NCBI GenBank assembly: GCA_003135415.1
Contig: PLBP01000032.1
Location: forward strand, 1 to 64,000
Direction of reading: 5' to 3'
Source: Hyphomicrobiales bacterium
Lineage (GTDB): Bacteria; Pseudomonadota; Alphaproteobacteria; Rhizobiales; Xanthobacteraceae
Length of the DNA: 64,000 nucleotides
In this document: positions 44,529 to 53,332 of the stretch, piece after piece
Layout: each line of letters begins with the position of its first letter
Numbering within the stretch: position 1 is the stretch's first letter
Program-made: the position numbers and the translations under genes
Notes under the pieces: model-generated
What the model saw: the letters and a program-made list of their open reading frames with translations, nothing else
Database searches by the model: none
What the model was told of the DNA's origin: nothing

Positions 44529-47164
44529 CAGGCGGCCTTGCTGATTTCGAACGGCGCATCCTTGAGCGCGGCGATCAGTCCCTGGCGGTCGAACTTGGCG
44601 ACGAAGGCGCGGAAGCCCGCTCGGAGACCGCGCTCGAGCATCGCGGGCGAGGAGTGGGACGTGAGCGCGATGATCGGCACATGGCTCATGCGCGGGTCCG
44701 CGCGCAGCGCCTCGGCAAGCTCGAAACCGCCGATCTCCGGCATCTCGATGTCGCTCACGATCACGTCGAAGCCGTCCGCCGTCTCGGCCAGCGCAAGCGC
44801 TTCCTGGCCGTCCGCGGCCGTGGTCACGTCGTAGCCCGCCGCCTTCAGCACCGGCGTCAGCATATTGCGGAAGAAGGCCGAGTCGTCGACGAAGAGGAGA
44901 CGGCGCTTGCGCGCATCCGCGTTCATTTCCTTGCGCTGGAACCAGTCTTCGTGGGCAAGCGGGAGAAAATGGGCGACGTCGATGATTTCGGTCGCCTGTC
45001 CCCTGACGATGGCCGAGCCAAGAATTCCCGGCGTGGCGCTTCCGACCTCGATATTGAGGCGGTCCTCAACGATGTCCACGATCTCGTCGACGACGATGCC
45101 CATGGAGCGGCCGGCGTCGATGAAGACGAGAAGCGGCTGCATGCCTTCGGTCCTGATCCGCATGCCGTCATTGACCGGCACCAGCGGCATCAGCGTGTCG
45201 CGGTATTGGATCAGCGGGCGGCCGCTCGACCGCTGAATCTCTTTGGCGTCGATTTCCTCGAGCCGGGTAATCAGCGAGAGCGGAACGGCCTTCGGCTCGC
45301 CATCCCCCGCCCGGAAGACCAGAAGCGAAATCGGGCGATCGGTTTCCTCGACGCGCGCGTTGCTCTTGTGTTCTTGCTCCGCGATTTCGGAGCTGTCGAG
45401 CCGGCCGCCGAGCGCGCCCGCGATCCCGTTCGGATCGAGAATCAAGATTACGGCGCCGTCTCCGAGAATCGTATTGCCCGAGAACATCGCAATGTCGCGC
45501 AGCTTCGAAGCCATCGGCTTCACCACGATTTCCTCGGTATGGAACACGCCGTCGACGACGACGCCCATGGTGCGGTTTCCGGTCTGCATCACCACGATGA
45601 AAGCGCCGTCCTCGGCTCCCCCGCCGGCAAGCCGCAACAGCGAACCGAGATGCACGAGCGGTAACAGCTTGTTGCGAAGCCGCAGCACCGGCGCGTCCTT
45701 CACGCGCTCGATGCGGTGCTCCGAATTCGCGCGCACGCGCACAAGCTCCAGGACCGAGACCTGCGGGATCGCGAAGCGCTCTTTCGCCGCTTCCACGATC
45801 AAGGCCGGCACGATCGCAAGCGTGAGCGGAATCTTGATCGTGAAAGTGGTGCCGCGACCTTGCACGGATTTCAGTCCGACGCTGCCGCCGATCTGATCGA
45901 TATTGGTCTTCACCACGTCCATGCCGACCCCGCGGCCGGAGACGTTCGTCACCGTCGTCGCGGTCGAGAAGCCCGGCGCGAAAATGAATTTCTGAATTTG
46001 CGCTTCCGTGAGCTTGTCGTTCGCCGAGATCAATCCCATGCGGATCGCCTTGGCGCGGATGCGTTCGATATTGAGGCCGCGGCCGTCGTCGGCGATTGCG
46101 ATAATGATGTAGCCGCCTTCGTGACGGGCCGAAAGCCTGAGCGTTCCTTTTTCCCGCTTGCCGGCGGCCCGGCGTTCGTCGGGCATCTCGATGCCGTGAT
46201 CCGCGGAATTGCGCACCATGTGCGTGAGCGGATCCTTGATCACTTCGAGCACTTGGCGGTCGAGCTCGGTCTCGGCGCCGTGCATTTCGAGTTCGATCTC
46301 CTTGCCGAGTTCGTTGGCGAGATCGCGCACGATGCGCGGCAGCTTCGACCAGGCATTGCCGATCGGCTGCATGCGGGTCTTGATCACGCCTTCCTGCAAT
46401 TCGGCGGTGACGTTGGAAAGGCGCTGCAGCGGCGCCTTGAATTCGCTTTCCTGGCTGCGGCGCACGATTTCCAACAGCTGGTTGCGTGTCAGCACCAGCT
46501 CCGAGACCATCGTCATCAGGCGCTCGAGCGTCTCGACCTGCACGCGCAGCGTCTGCGCCTTCGACGTCGCTTCGCGCTGTTCTTCTTCGCGCCGTATCGC
46601 CGCGCGCCGGTCGGCGTCCGAGCGGCGCTCGCCCTCGGCCTCAAGAGGCTGCATGAACGTGTCCGCATCCGGACCCGGCGTCTCGCGAAACGCGCGTTCA
46701 AGGTCGTCGAGCGAAACCTCGCCCGGACGCAGCGGCCGCTCCAGAACCTGATGCACCAGCGTACCGACGCTTTGGGTTTGCTCGACCGGCGCGATCGCGG
46801 AGAGGCGCACGAGCTCCTTGATGAGATCTTCGTCGCCGCCTTCGGGCTCGGCCTGATTGGTTTCGAGTGCGGCGAGAATTTCCTTGATCCGGTCGATACT
46901 CGCGAGCACCACCGTCACGGCTTCGCTGGTGACCGGCAGGCCGTCGCGGAAACGGCCCATGAGGGTTTCAGCCGCGTGCGCGAGCGCTTCCAGCCGCGGC
47001 AGGTCGAGGAAGCCACAGGTGCCTTTGATCGTGTGGACGAGCCGGAAGACGTTCCCGAGAATTTCGGCGTTGTTCGGCTCTTGCTCGAAGCGCACCAATT
47101 CGACATCGACGACATCGAGGCTCTCGCTCGTCTCGGTGAGGAACTCGCGCAAAAGATCGTCCAT
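44528..47164 (-). CDS. cheA: Chemotaxis histidine kinase CheA with C-terminal receiver
   Basis: An 878-residue CheA. The P1 domain carries the phospho-His in LVHTIKGTCGF (His44). A dimerisation domain and the kinase follow with HMVRNSADHGIE, ADDGRGLN and GRGVGMDVV. Then come one CheW-like domain (FAIPQVSVLELVR) and a second CheW-like segment (LITRLEEIDAKEI). A receiver domain closes the protein (LLFVDDSAFFRNML, VIVSDIEMPEIGGFE), which makes it a hybrid CheA-REC as in several alphaproteobacteria. The frame is fully open. First gene of the che operon; a TTAA-N7-TGAA element at 47261 is a weak CtrA-like match upstream. Confidence 0.95.
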   Translation of the reverse strand: MDDLLREFLTETSESLDVVDVELVRFEQEPNNAEILGNVFRLVHTIKGTCGFLDLPRLEALAHAAETLMGRFRDGLPVTSEAVTVVLASIDRIKEILAALETNQAEPEGGDEDLIKELVRLSAIAPVEQTQSVGTLVHQVLERPLRPGEVSLDDLERAFRETPGPDADTFMQPLEAEGERRSDADRRAAIRREEEQREATSKAQTLRVQVETLERLMTMVSELVLTRNQLLEIVRRSQESEFKAPLQRLSNVTAELQEGVIKTRMQPIGNAWSKLPRIVRDLANELGKEIELEMHGAETELDRQVLEVIKDPLTHMVRNSADHGIEMPDERRAAGKREKGTLRLSARHEGGYIIIAIADDGRGLNIERIRAKAIRMGLISANDKLTEAQIQKFIFAPGFSTATTVTNVSGRGVGMDVVKTNIDQIGGSVGLKSVQGRGTTFTIKIPLTLAIVPALIVEAAKERFAIPQVSVLELVRVRANSEHRIERVKDAPVLRLRNKLLPLVHLGSLLRLAGGGAEDGAFIVVMQTGNRTMGVVVDGVFHTEEIVVKPMASKLRDIAMFSGNTILGDGAVILILDPNGIAGALGGRLDSSEIAEQEHKSNARVEETDRPISLLVFRAGDGEPKAVPLSLITRLEEIDAKEIQRSSGRPLIQYRDTLMPLVPVNDGMRIRTEGMQPLLVFIDAGRSMGIVVDEIVDIVEDRLNIEVGSATPGILGSAIVRGQATEIIDVAHFLPLAHEDWFQRKEMNADARKRRLLFVDDSAFFRNMLTPVLKAAGYDVTTAADGQEALALAETADGFDVIVSDIEMPEIGGFELAEALRADPRMSHVPIIALTSHSSPAMLERGLRAGFRAFVAKFDRQGLIAALKDAPFEISKAA

Positions 47165-47319
47165 GGTGGGCCCGCTGGATGCGAATACGTAGGCGCAAAG
47201 GCGACGCCGGCCCCTTCCGGAAGCCGCGTCCTGTCGGGGCGGACTTTCGGCCCTGAGCGGTTAAATTTGCTTGAAAATGCAGGAATGCCCCCACCCGGAT
47301 ACCTCTCCCAGCAGGGATC

Positions 47320-47958
47320 TCAGAGCGTCGCGGTGAGGACGATTCCTTGCCCTTCGGCGGCTATCGACACCTTGAGAGCGGCGGCGCGGGCCAACAGCCC
47401 CGCGTAATAGGGCTGGATGACGTGAGCATCGAGGGTTTCCGCCGGTGTACCCGCCAGGAGCGCTTCGGCCTTGGGCGGAATGCGGGCATTGGTGCCCTCG
47501 GCCCGCAGGCGAAATCCCATGGCTTCTCCCTCCCCAACCGGATCGACGGTGAGCATGCCGCCGCGCGGAATGGCGGACGAGGCGATCATCAGGAGGTTGA
47601 GCAGGAGCTTCACCCGGTTCTTCGGCAAGAGGACCCGCGGCAGGTTCCAGACGAGTTTCAGACGATCGTCCTCGAGAAAGCCCTTGGCGACTTCGGCGGC
47701 GTCGCCGAGATCGATTTGCGCGCCGGCCGAGCCTGCAGCACCAAAGGCAAGGCGGGCGAATTGCAGCCGCGCGGAGGCCTGGATCGCACTCTTGCGAATG
47801 AGGTCGAGCGCAACCTCCTTCATTTTCTCGTCCTTCTCGTCGGCGAGCACTTCGAGGCCATTGACGATGGCTCCGACCGGGCTGATCACGTCATGACAAA
47901 TGCGCGAGCAGACGAGTGCGACGAGATCGAGGGCTTCTAGCGTGACGGGCTGGCTCAT
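47320..47958 (-). CDS. chpT: Histidine phosphotransferase ChpT
   Basis: A 212-residue protein that resembles a histidine kinase without ATPase activity and passes phosphate from CckA to CtrA and CpdR. The phospho-His is His22 in CSRICHDVISPVGAIVNGLE. The degenerate ATPase-like domain follows. The ATG at 47958 gives the family N-terminus; the track start is 68 codons too early. It is the gene upstream of cheA on the same strand and completes the CtrA control set in this window. Confidence 0.9.
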   Translation of the reverse strand: MSQPVTLEALDLVALVCSRICHDVISPVGAIVNGLEVLADEKDEKMKEVALDLIRKSAIQASARLQFARLAFGAAGSAGAQIDLGDAAEVAKGFLEDDRLKLVWNLPRVLLPKNRVKLLLNLLMIASSAIPRGGMLTVDPVGEGEAMGFRLRAEGTNARIPPKAEALLAGTPAETLDAHVIQPYYAGLLARAAALKVSIAAEGQGIVLTATL

Positions 47959-48074
47959 GCGCGGACGAGACTCGCGAAAAAAGCGAATCGCTTTGGGGAC
48001 GAAAGAGCGGCTGTGTGATACACCGCCGCCGCACACCATGCCAGCGCGGATCAGGACATGACCGGGGACAACAA

Positions 48075-48875
48075 ATGAGCGCCGGCGAGTATGCGCGCTT
48101 GCTGCAGCCGCTCGCCGAACTTGCCGCCGCCGCCGGTCGTTGCATCCAGGAGACGGCGCCATCCGATTTTCTCACGCGCTCGAAGGCCGACCAGAGCCCG
48201 GTGACCGCCGCCGACGAGGCATCCGAGGCAATTTTGCGCGAAGGACTCGGGCGCATCTTGCCCGGCGTGCCGGTGATCGCGGAAGAAGGGGTGGCGGCCG
48301 GAGAACTGCCGGAGCCCGGCGATGAATTCTTCCTCGTCGATCCGCTTGACGGAACACGCGAGCTTCTCGCCGGAAGGCCCGAATACGCGGTCAATCTCGC
48401 CTTTGTCAGCGGCGGCGTTCCGAAGATCGGCCTGATCTACGCTCCTGCATCGGGCATTCTCTATGCGGGCGCTGAGGGGAGCGCCATCCGCGCCGTCCTT
48501 CCGCCCGGCAGCGATTTCGACCGTGCCAAGGCAGCACCCATCCGTGTGCGCCCGCGGCCCGCGCGGTTCGTCGTCGCGGTAAGCCGGTCGCATCCCGATC
48601 CGGCGACCGACCGGTTTCTGGCGACGCTCCCCATCGAACGGTGCCTGGTCATGGGTTCGGCGCTTAAATTCGCTTCCATCGCCGAAGGGCTTGCCGACGC
48701 CTATCCGCGTCTCGTGTCGTTGAGCGAGTGGGACGTGGCGGCTGGCCACGCGCTTGTCGTCGCGGCGGGTGGAAGTGTGCGGACGCCCGATGGCGAAGCG
48801 CTCCGCTATGGTGCGCGCGCGCGAAACTTCCGGCTTGGCGGGTTCATCGCCTGGGGCGGCCCGCCCATCGCCTAG
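48075..48875 (+). CDS. cysQ: 3'(2'),5'-bisphosphate nucleotidase CysQ / inositol monophosphatase family
   Basis: A 266-residue Mg-dependent phosphatase. The metal-binding motifs are IAEEG, VDPLDGTRE and the C-terminal LSEWDVAAGHALVVAAGG. The gap between motifs and the KIGLIYAPASG segment fit CysQ, which recycles PAP from sulfate assimilation, better than SuhB. The ATG at 48075 is preferred; the track adds 20 unlike residues. The stop overlaps the convergent YHS gene by 4 bases. Confidence 0.85.
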   Translation: MSAGEYARLLQPLAELAAAAGRCIQETAPSDFLTRSKADQSPVTAADEASEAILREGLGRILPGVPVIAEEGVAAGELPEPGDEFFLVDPLDGTRELLAGRPEYAVNLAFVSGGVPKIGLIYAPASGILYAGAEGSAIRAVLPPGSDFDRAKAAPIRVRPRPARFVVAVSRSHPDPATDRFLATLPIERCLVMGSALKFASIAEGLADAYPRLVSLSEWDVAAGHALVVAAGGSVRTPDGEALRYGARARNFRLGGFIAWGGPPIA

Positions 48876-49384
48876 GGAACGAGTTTCTGCACGACCTTCG
48901 GCCACCCGGCCTCGGCGGCGTCCAACGCCTCGTTCGGGCCCGTGAGAAACGTCTTGCGGCTTTCCTCGCTCGTGAACAGCACAAGCTTATTGTCGTGAAT
49001 GATGAAGAGCGACGGATAGCCGGACGCCGGAACGCCGCGCGCGACTCCTAATGGATCGTAGCCGTCAAAACGAGGCATGTAATCACCCGGCCGCTCGGCA
49101 AAAGCCGCCAGGTTGCCTTCGTTCCGAAAGCGCCAGACGACACCGGCATATTTCAGCTTGAAGCCGGCCAATCCCTCGCGCGCCTCGCCGTCAACGAAGT
49201 AAGCCACCGGATCGAAGCCATAGAGTGCGATGCCCGTGAGCGGGTCGGAGATCACGAGTTCGGTGGTCGCGGCCCGGCTTTGCGGTGCGAAGACGAGACC
49301 CGCCAAGGAGGCCCATAGGGCGAAGGCAAAGGCCGCCCCGCCATACGCCCCGCGAGTCCCGCGCTTTTCCACGCCGAGCGCCAT
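48872..49384 (-). CDS. Exported YHS-domain protein
   Basis: A 170-residue protein with an N-terminal signal segment (AFAFALWASLAGLVFAPQSRAA) and a YHS-type domain (LYGFDPVAYFVDGEAREGLAGFKLKY, core GFDPVAYFVDGEAREG). YHS domains often bind metals. Relatives in rhizobia are small periplasmic proteins of unknown role. It converges with cysQ, with a 4-base overlap. Confidence 0.8.
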   Translation of the reverse strand: MALGVEKRGTRGAYGGAAFAFALWASLAGLVFAPQSRAATTELVISDPLTGIALYGFDPVAYFVDGEAREGLAGFKLKYAGVVWRFRNEGNLAAFAERPGDYMPRFDGYDPLGVARGVPASGYPSLFIIHDNKLVLFTSEESRKTFLTGPNEALDAAEAGWPKVVQKLVP

Positions 49385-49542
49385 CGTGACTTCCCCTCTC
49401 GCCTTCGAACCGCCAGAGTGGGGCGGTAATTATGTGCCTGATTCGCGCTGTAAGTCGGCTCGCCCTCAAGGATAGCCGGCCCCAGTGTGCGGGCGGTTAA
49501 AGGGCTTTTCGAACTTCGCATCGGTCAAACCGGAGAATTCGC

Positions 49543-50106
49543 ATGGCGCAGATCCGCGCGATTGTGCTCCTCCTTGCGTTCGTCTTTGCCGGGTCCCCGG
49601 CGCTTGCCCAGCAACAGCCGCCGGGCACCTATTCCTCCAATGAGCTGGTCGATACCGGCCACCACTTTTTCGGCACCGTGTCGCGCGACCTCGCGATGGT
49701 GATCGAAAAGGCCTTCAGCCAGTGGGGCCAGCCGAACGGCTATATCCTCGGCCAGGAAGCCTCGGGTGCGATCTCGGTCGGCCTGCGCTACGGCGAAGGC
49801 ACGCTCTATACGCGCAACGCGGGCGACATGAAGGTCTATTGGCAAGGCCCCTCGCTCGGCTTCGATCTCGGCGGCGACGGGGCGCGCACCATGATCCTGG
49901 TCTATAGCCTGCCGCGCGTGGACGGCCTTTTTCAGCGTTTCGTCGGCATATCGGGGTCCGCCTATTTCATCGGCGGCTTCGGCGCGACCGCGCTGTCCTG
50001 GGACCATATGGTGCTGGTGCCGATCCGCTCCGGTGTTGGCTTCCGGCTGGGCGCCAATATCGGCTATCTGAAGTTCACGCCGCAAGCGACCTGGAACCCG
50101 CTCTGA
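49543..50106 (+). CDS. DUF1134 family exported protein
   Basis: A 187-residue protein with a signal peptide (ends GSPALAQQ) and the DUF1134 domain: AIEKAFSQWGQPNGYILGQEASGA-type sequence (seen as EKAFSQWGQPNGYILGQEAS), VGLRYGEGTLYT and GFDLGGDGAR. The fold is thought to be a lipid-binding or EipB-like barrel only by analogy; function unknown. Preceded by 158 bases without a gene. Complete and unremarkable in length. Confidence 0.85.
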   Translation: MAQIRAIVLLLAFVFAGSPALAQQQPPGTYSSNELVDTGHHFFGTVSRDLAMVIEKAFSQWGQPNGYILGQEASGAISVGLRYGEGTLYTRNAGDMKVYWQGPSLGFDLGGDGARTMILVYSLPRVDGLFQRFVGISGSAYFIGGFGATALSWDHMVLVPIRSGVGFRLGANIGYLKFTPQATWNPL

Positions 50107-50191
50107 GACTCCCTGACTGCCGGCTCACGAGCGAAGAGCCCCCGCCTGCATTCCATGCAGCGAAAGGCCGCATTTCGGCCTCCCGCTAAGG

Positions 50192-50206
50192 TTAATTTTT
50201 AGTTAA
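50192..50206. promoter_or_regulatory. Perfect CtrA binding site
   Basis: TTAATTTTTAGTTAA is an exact TTAA-N7-TTAA. It sits 69 bases upstream of the chosen GTG start of the coiled-coil gene and 85 bases after the DUF1134 stop. Activation or repression by CtrA is inferred. Confidence 0.65.
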
Positions 50207-50275
50207 GCTGGTCTTCCAATCGGGCGTGTGTCATCCAGTGAGCGACGTTTCAGTTCATCGCGTGGGGCCAGTGAC

Positions 50276-51580
50276 GTGATCGAGTCGATCATGTTTTTCG
50301 CTCTCGGCTTTCTGGCCGCGAGCCTCGTAGCACTCATCCTGCTTTCGGCTGTCTGGCACCGGGCGGTGAGGCTCACCACCAAGCGAATCGAAGGCGCGAT
50401 CCCCGTTTCGATGGCCGAGATTCAGGCCGACAAGGATCAGTTGCGCGCCGAATTCGCCATGTCCACGCGCCGGCTGGAGACGAGCGTCGAGCAGCTGAAA
50501 TTCAAGACTACCGAACAGTTCGCCGAGATCGGCCGCAAGAACGAGACGATCCGCCACTTGAAGGTGCAAACCGAGGAAAAATCGGCGCTGGCCGCTTCCC
50601 TCGAGGCGCAGGAAAAGACGCTGCGCGAAAAGCTGAAAAGCACCGAGGAAGAATTCGCGCTGAAATCGAGGCAACTCCACGAAGCCGAGGCCGAGCTCAG
50701 AGCGAAGGCCACGGAAATGGCGCAACTCGCGCGCGCGCTTGCCGACAAGACCGCCGAATCCGACAGCCGGGCGGCGGAGATCAAGACGCTGGATGGCCAA
50801 TGCGAGAACCTGAAGGGCCGCATCGCCAGCCTCGAGCGCGAGATCGCGAGCACCGAGGAACGGATGGTCGAGGAACGCGGCAAAGTCGATCACACCTCCC
50901 GCACGCTCGCCGACGAGCGCGGCAAGGCCGACACGCTCACCCGCCGCGTCGCCGAGATGGAAGACCGCACCGCCGAAGGCCGGCAGCAAGCGGAATCGCT
51001 TTCGCGCACCATTGCCAATCTCGAAGCCGAGACGCAGCGGCAGGCGGAACTCGCCGCCCAGCGCGAAACCGAAATCACCGGCCGTCTCGCCCAGCGCGAG
51101 GCGGAGTTGATCGAGACCCGACACGAGATCGAGGTCAACCGCGCCGAAGCGGCCGCCCTTCACCGCGAGATTGAAAGTGCCACGCGCTCCTATAACGCCA
51201 CCATCGAGGCGCTGAAGGCCGAGAAATCGCTGAACGAGGGCGCGCTCACCCAAGTGCGCGAGGATCGCGATCGGCTGCAGCAGGAAGCCGCGACCCTGAA
51301 GCAACAGGCCGAATCCACATGGGCGAGCGAGCGGGTCGAGAGCGCGCTTCTGCGCGAGCGCATCAACGACGTCGCCGCCGAAGTCGTGCGGCTCGCGACG
51401 AATCTGGAAGGCAGCGCTTCGCCGATCCAGCGCATTCTCGATCAACCCGCCTCCCAGCCCGCGCACAAAAACGGCGGCGGCAGCACCAAGCACGGCGCTG
51501 CCGAGACGAATGGCGGCGATCGTCCGATGTCGCTTGCCGAGCGTATCCGCGCGTTGCAATCGCGCTCCGGCCAGACCTGA
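50276..51580 (+). CDS. Membrane-anchored long coiled-coil protein
   Basis: A 434-residue protein with one N-terminal membrane helix (IMFFALGFLAASLVALILLSA) and then about 370 residues of nearly continuous coiled coil (heptad-rich ELRAKATEMAQLARALADK-type sequence). The C-terminus is Gly/Asn-rich and ends with MSLAERIRALQSRSGQ. Homologues in rhizobia are annotated as hypothetical. I prefer the GTG at 50276, which gives the family-like start IESIMFFALGF, over the track GTG at 50228. A perfect CtrA box lies upstream, so the protein may be cell-cycle regulated and might act in polar or division-related structure; that role is speculation. Confidence 0.75.
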   Translation: MIESIMFFALGFLAASLVALILLSAVWHRAVRLTTKRIEGAIPVSMAEIQADKDQLRAEFAMSTRRLETSVEQLKFKTTEQFAEIGRKNETIRHLKVQTEEKSALAASLEAQEKTLREKLKSTEEEFALKSRQLHEAEAELRAKATEMAQLARALADKTAESDSRAAEIKTLDGQCENLKGRIASLEREIASTEERMVEERGKVDHTSRTLADERGKADTLTRRVAEMEDRTAEGRQQAESLSRTIANLEAETQRQAELAAQRETEITGRLAQREAELIETRHEIEVNRAEAAALHREIESATRSYNATIEALKAEKSLNEGALTQVREDRDRLQQEAATLKQQAESTWASERVESALLRERINDVAAEVVRLATNLEGSASPIQRILDQPASQPAHKNGGGSTKHGAAETNGGDRPMSLAERIRALQSRSGQT

Positions 51581-51758
51581 GCCGAGAGCGCTTCCGGGCT
51601 TGTTTCCACGACACCTTTCGGACTAGGTTTTCCATAGTCGCGTTTGACGCGCGATCCGCCGGAGAAGGCGGGCGATGAATCCTGCCCTCGTTCGAGGGAA
51701 CTTGCGGCAGCGTTCTCAATCCAATGAGCCGGGGCTTTTCGCCTCGCGGGAGAATGTC

Positions 51759-52556
51759 ATGCGCCTGCCGTTCCAAACGGCAGCCTTCGCGATTGCGTTC
51801 GCGCTGGCTGCTACCCTGCCGTCCTCGCCTGCGGGCGCCGAGAGCGAGTCCGTCGTCGTCTTCGCCGCCGCAAGTCTGAAAAACGCCCTCGACGAGATCG
51901 CCGCCAGTTGGACGGTGAAGTCCGGCGTCACGGTCAAGACGAGCTATGCCGCGAGCTCCGCACTCGCGAAGCAAATCGAGGAGGGCGCGCCCGCCGATCT
52001 TTTCATCTCCGCCGATCTCGATTGGATGGATTATGTCGAGAAGAAGAACCTCTTGAAGGCCGGCTCGCGCGGCAACCTGCTCGGCAACTCCATCGTGCTG
52101 GTTGCCTCCAAGGATTGGACCAAAGGCGACGTCAAAATCGAGCCAAATTTCCTGCTCGCCAGCCTCGGCGACGGGCGGCTCGCCATGGCAAGCGTCGCGG
52201 CCGTGCCCGCGGGCAAATACGGCAAGGCGGCGCTGGAAAAGCTCGGCGCATGGAGTTCCGTCGCGAACAAGGTGGCGGAAACCGAAAACGTCCGCGCGGC
52301 ACTCGCGCTCGTCGCCCGCGGCGAGGCGCCGCTCGGCATCGTCTACCGCACCGACGCCGCCGCCGAGCCGAGCGTGAAGATCGTCGGTACCTTTCCCGAC
52401 GACAGCCATCCGCCGATCGTCTATCCGGCGGCCGCGCTCGCGAGCTCCAAGAATGCGAAGGCCGAAGATTTCCTTCGCTATCTTGCCGGTCCGGAAGCGA
52501 AAGCGATTTTTGTAAAAAACGGCTTCACCGTGTTCGCCGCTCGCTCATCGACCTGA
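51759..52556 (+). CDS. modA: Molybdate ABC transporter substrate-binding protein ModA
   Basis: A 265-residue periplasmic binding protein with a signal peptide (ends PAGAES) and the ModA pattern: VVFAAASLKNALDEIA near the N-terminus, TSYAASSALAKQIEEGAPADLFISAD and GIVYRTDA. The ATG at 51759 follows GGGAGAATG and gives the usual signal peptide; the track's earlier start is rejected. It begins a five-gene set modA-mop-hypothetical-modB-modC. No ModE box was recognised upstream. Confidence 0.92.
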   Translation: MRLPFQTAAFAIAFALAATLPSSPAGAESESVVVFAAASLKNALDEIAASWTVKSGVTVKTSYAASSALAKQIEEGAPADLFISADLDWMDYVEKKNLLKAGSRGNLLGNSIVLVASKDWTKGDVKIEPNFLLASLGDGRLAMASVAAVPAGKYGKAALEKLGAWSSVANKVAETENVRAALALVARGEAPLGIVYRTDAAAEPSVKIVGTFPDDSHPPIVYPAAALASSKNAKAEDFLRYLAGPEAKAIFVKNGFTVFAARSST

Positions 52557-52584
52557 TCGCGCGTGACAAAGAGGAGAGAATAAA

Positions 52585-52794
52585 ATGAAAATCAGCGCCC
52601 GAAACCAAATTCTCGGTAAGATCGTCGAGGTCGTTAAAGGAACAACCACCGCGCACGTCAAAATCGACATTCGCGGCGGTACGATCATTACTGCCTCGAT
52701 CACCAATGCAGCGGTGGATGACCTGCAGCTGAAAGCGGGAGGCGCTGCCACGGTCATCGTCAAAGCTTCCGATGTCATGGTGGGAGTGAGCTAA
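52585..52794 (+). CDS. mop: Free-standing Mop/TOBE molybdate-binding protein
   Basis: A 69-residue single Mop domain (MKISARNQILGKIVEVVKG, TAHVKIDIRGGTIITASITN, VKASDVMVGV). Mop proteins oligomerise and bind molybdate in the cytoplasm, possibly as a store. The ribosome site AAAGAGGAGAG is strong. Its presence is notable because modC in this operon lacks the C-terminal Mop domain. Confidence 0.9.
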   Translation: MKISARNQILGKIVEVVKGTTTAHVKIDIRGGTIITASITNAAVDDLQLKAGGAATVIVKASDVMVGVS

Positions 52795-52798
52795 ATTG

Positions 52799-53314
52799 AT
52801 GCGACCCTCATATGTTATTTTGGTAGCGCTCGCGGCGATCACGAGTTCGGTCACGGCGCGCGCGGAAGAAAGCGGCTGCGACAAGTTCGCTTGGCCCATC
52901 CAAGCCGAGCAAAAGATTCTTCTGAATTCGCAGAAAATTGCGGCCAACTCCGGAAAATCATTCAGCGGATTGCCGGACGGCCCGATCGAATTGTCTCTCG
53001 TCCGGATCGACCAGACGGCCTTCGAAAAACCGCCCGAGCGCGCACCCAAGAATCTAGATTCCTTCGCCGGATTCTTGAGGATCGCGGCAATGCTCTCCGG
53101 CGTCGTTCAGATCAGTCTTTCACGTGCTGCCTGGGTCGATGCGATTCAAGAGGACCGGTATCTAAAACCAGCCGCGCATTCCGGCGCGCTGGATTGTCCG
53201 GGCATCCGAAAGATCGTCAAATTCGAATTGCAAGAGGGGCCCGCCATTTTCCAGCTCAGCGGGGTGGAAGCGAACAGCCTCGCACTTCTGATTGCTCCGC
53301 CCTCGACTCCGTAA
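52799..53314 (+). CDS. Exported hypothetical protein in mod operon
   Basis: A 171-residue protein with a signal peptide (ends SVTARAEE) and two cysteines (SGCDKFAWPI and LDCPGIRK). I take the ATG at 52799, directly after the track's TTG. The motif CDKFAWP and LDCPGIRKIVKFEL recur in rhizobial hypotheticals of similar length, but no function is known. Position between mop and modB suggests a link to oxyanion uptake; that is inference. GC content and codon use look slightly lower than the neighbours. Confidence 0.6.
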   Translation: MRPSYVILVALAAITSSVTARAEESGCDKFAWPIQAEQKILLNSQKIAANSGKSFSGLPDGPIELSLVRIDQTAFEKPPERAPKNLDSFAGFLRIAAMLSGVVQISLSRAAWVDAIQEDRYLKPAAHSGALDCPGIRKIVKFELQEGPAIFQLSGVEANSLALLIAPPSTP

Positions 53315-53332
53315 TTCCTCAAAGAGTAACCC

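Noticed and set aside
45716-47407. 563-residue plus-strand ORF opposite cheA
   Set aside because: Mirror of the cheA codon pattern, rich in Arg/His, with no domain; a GC-rich shadow ORF.
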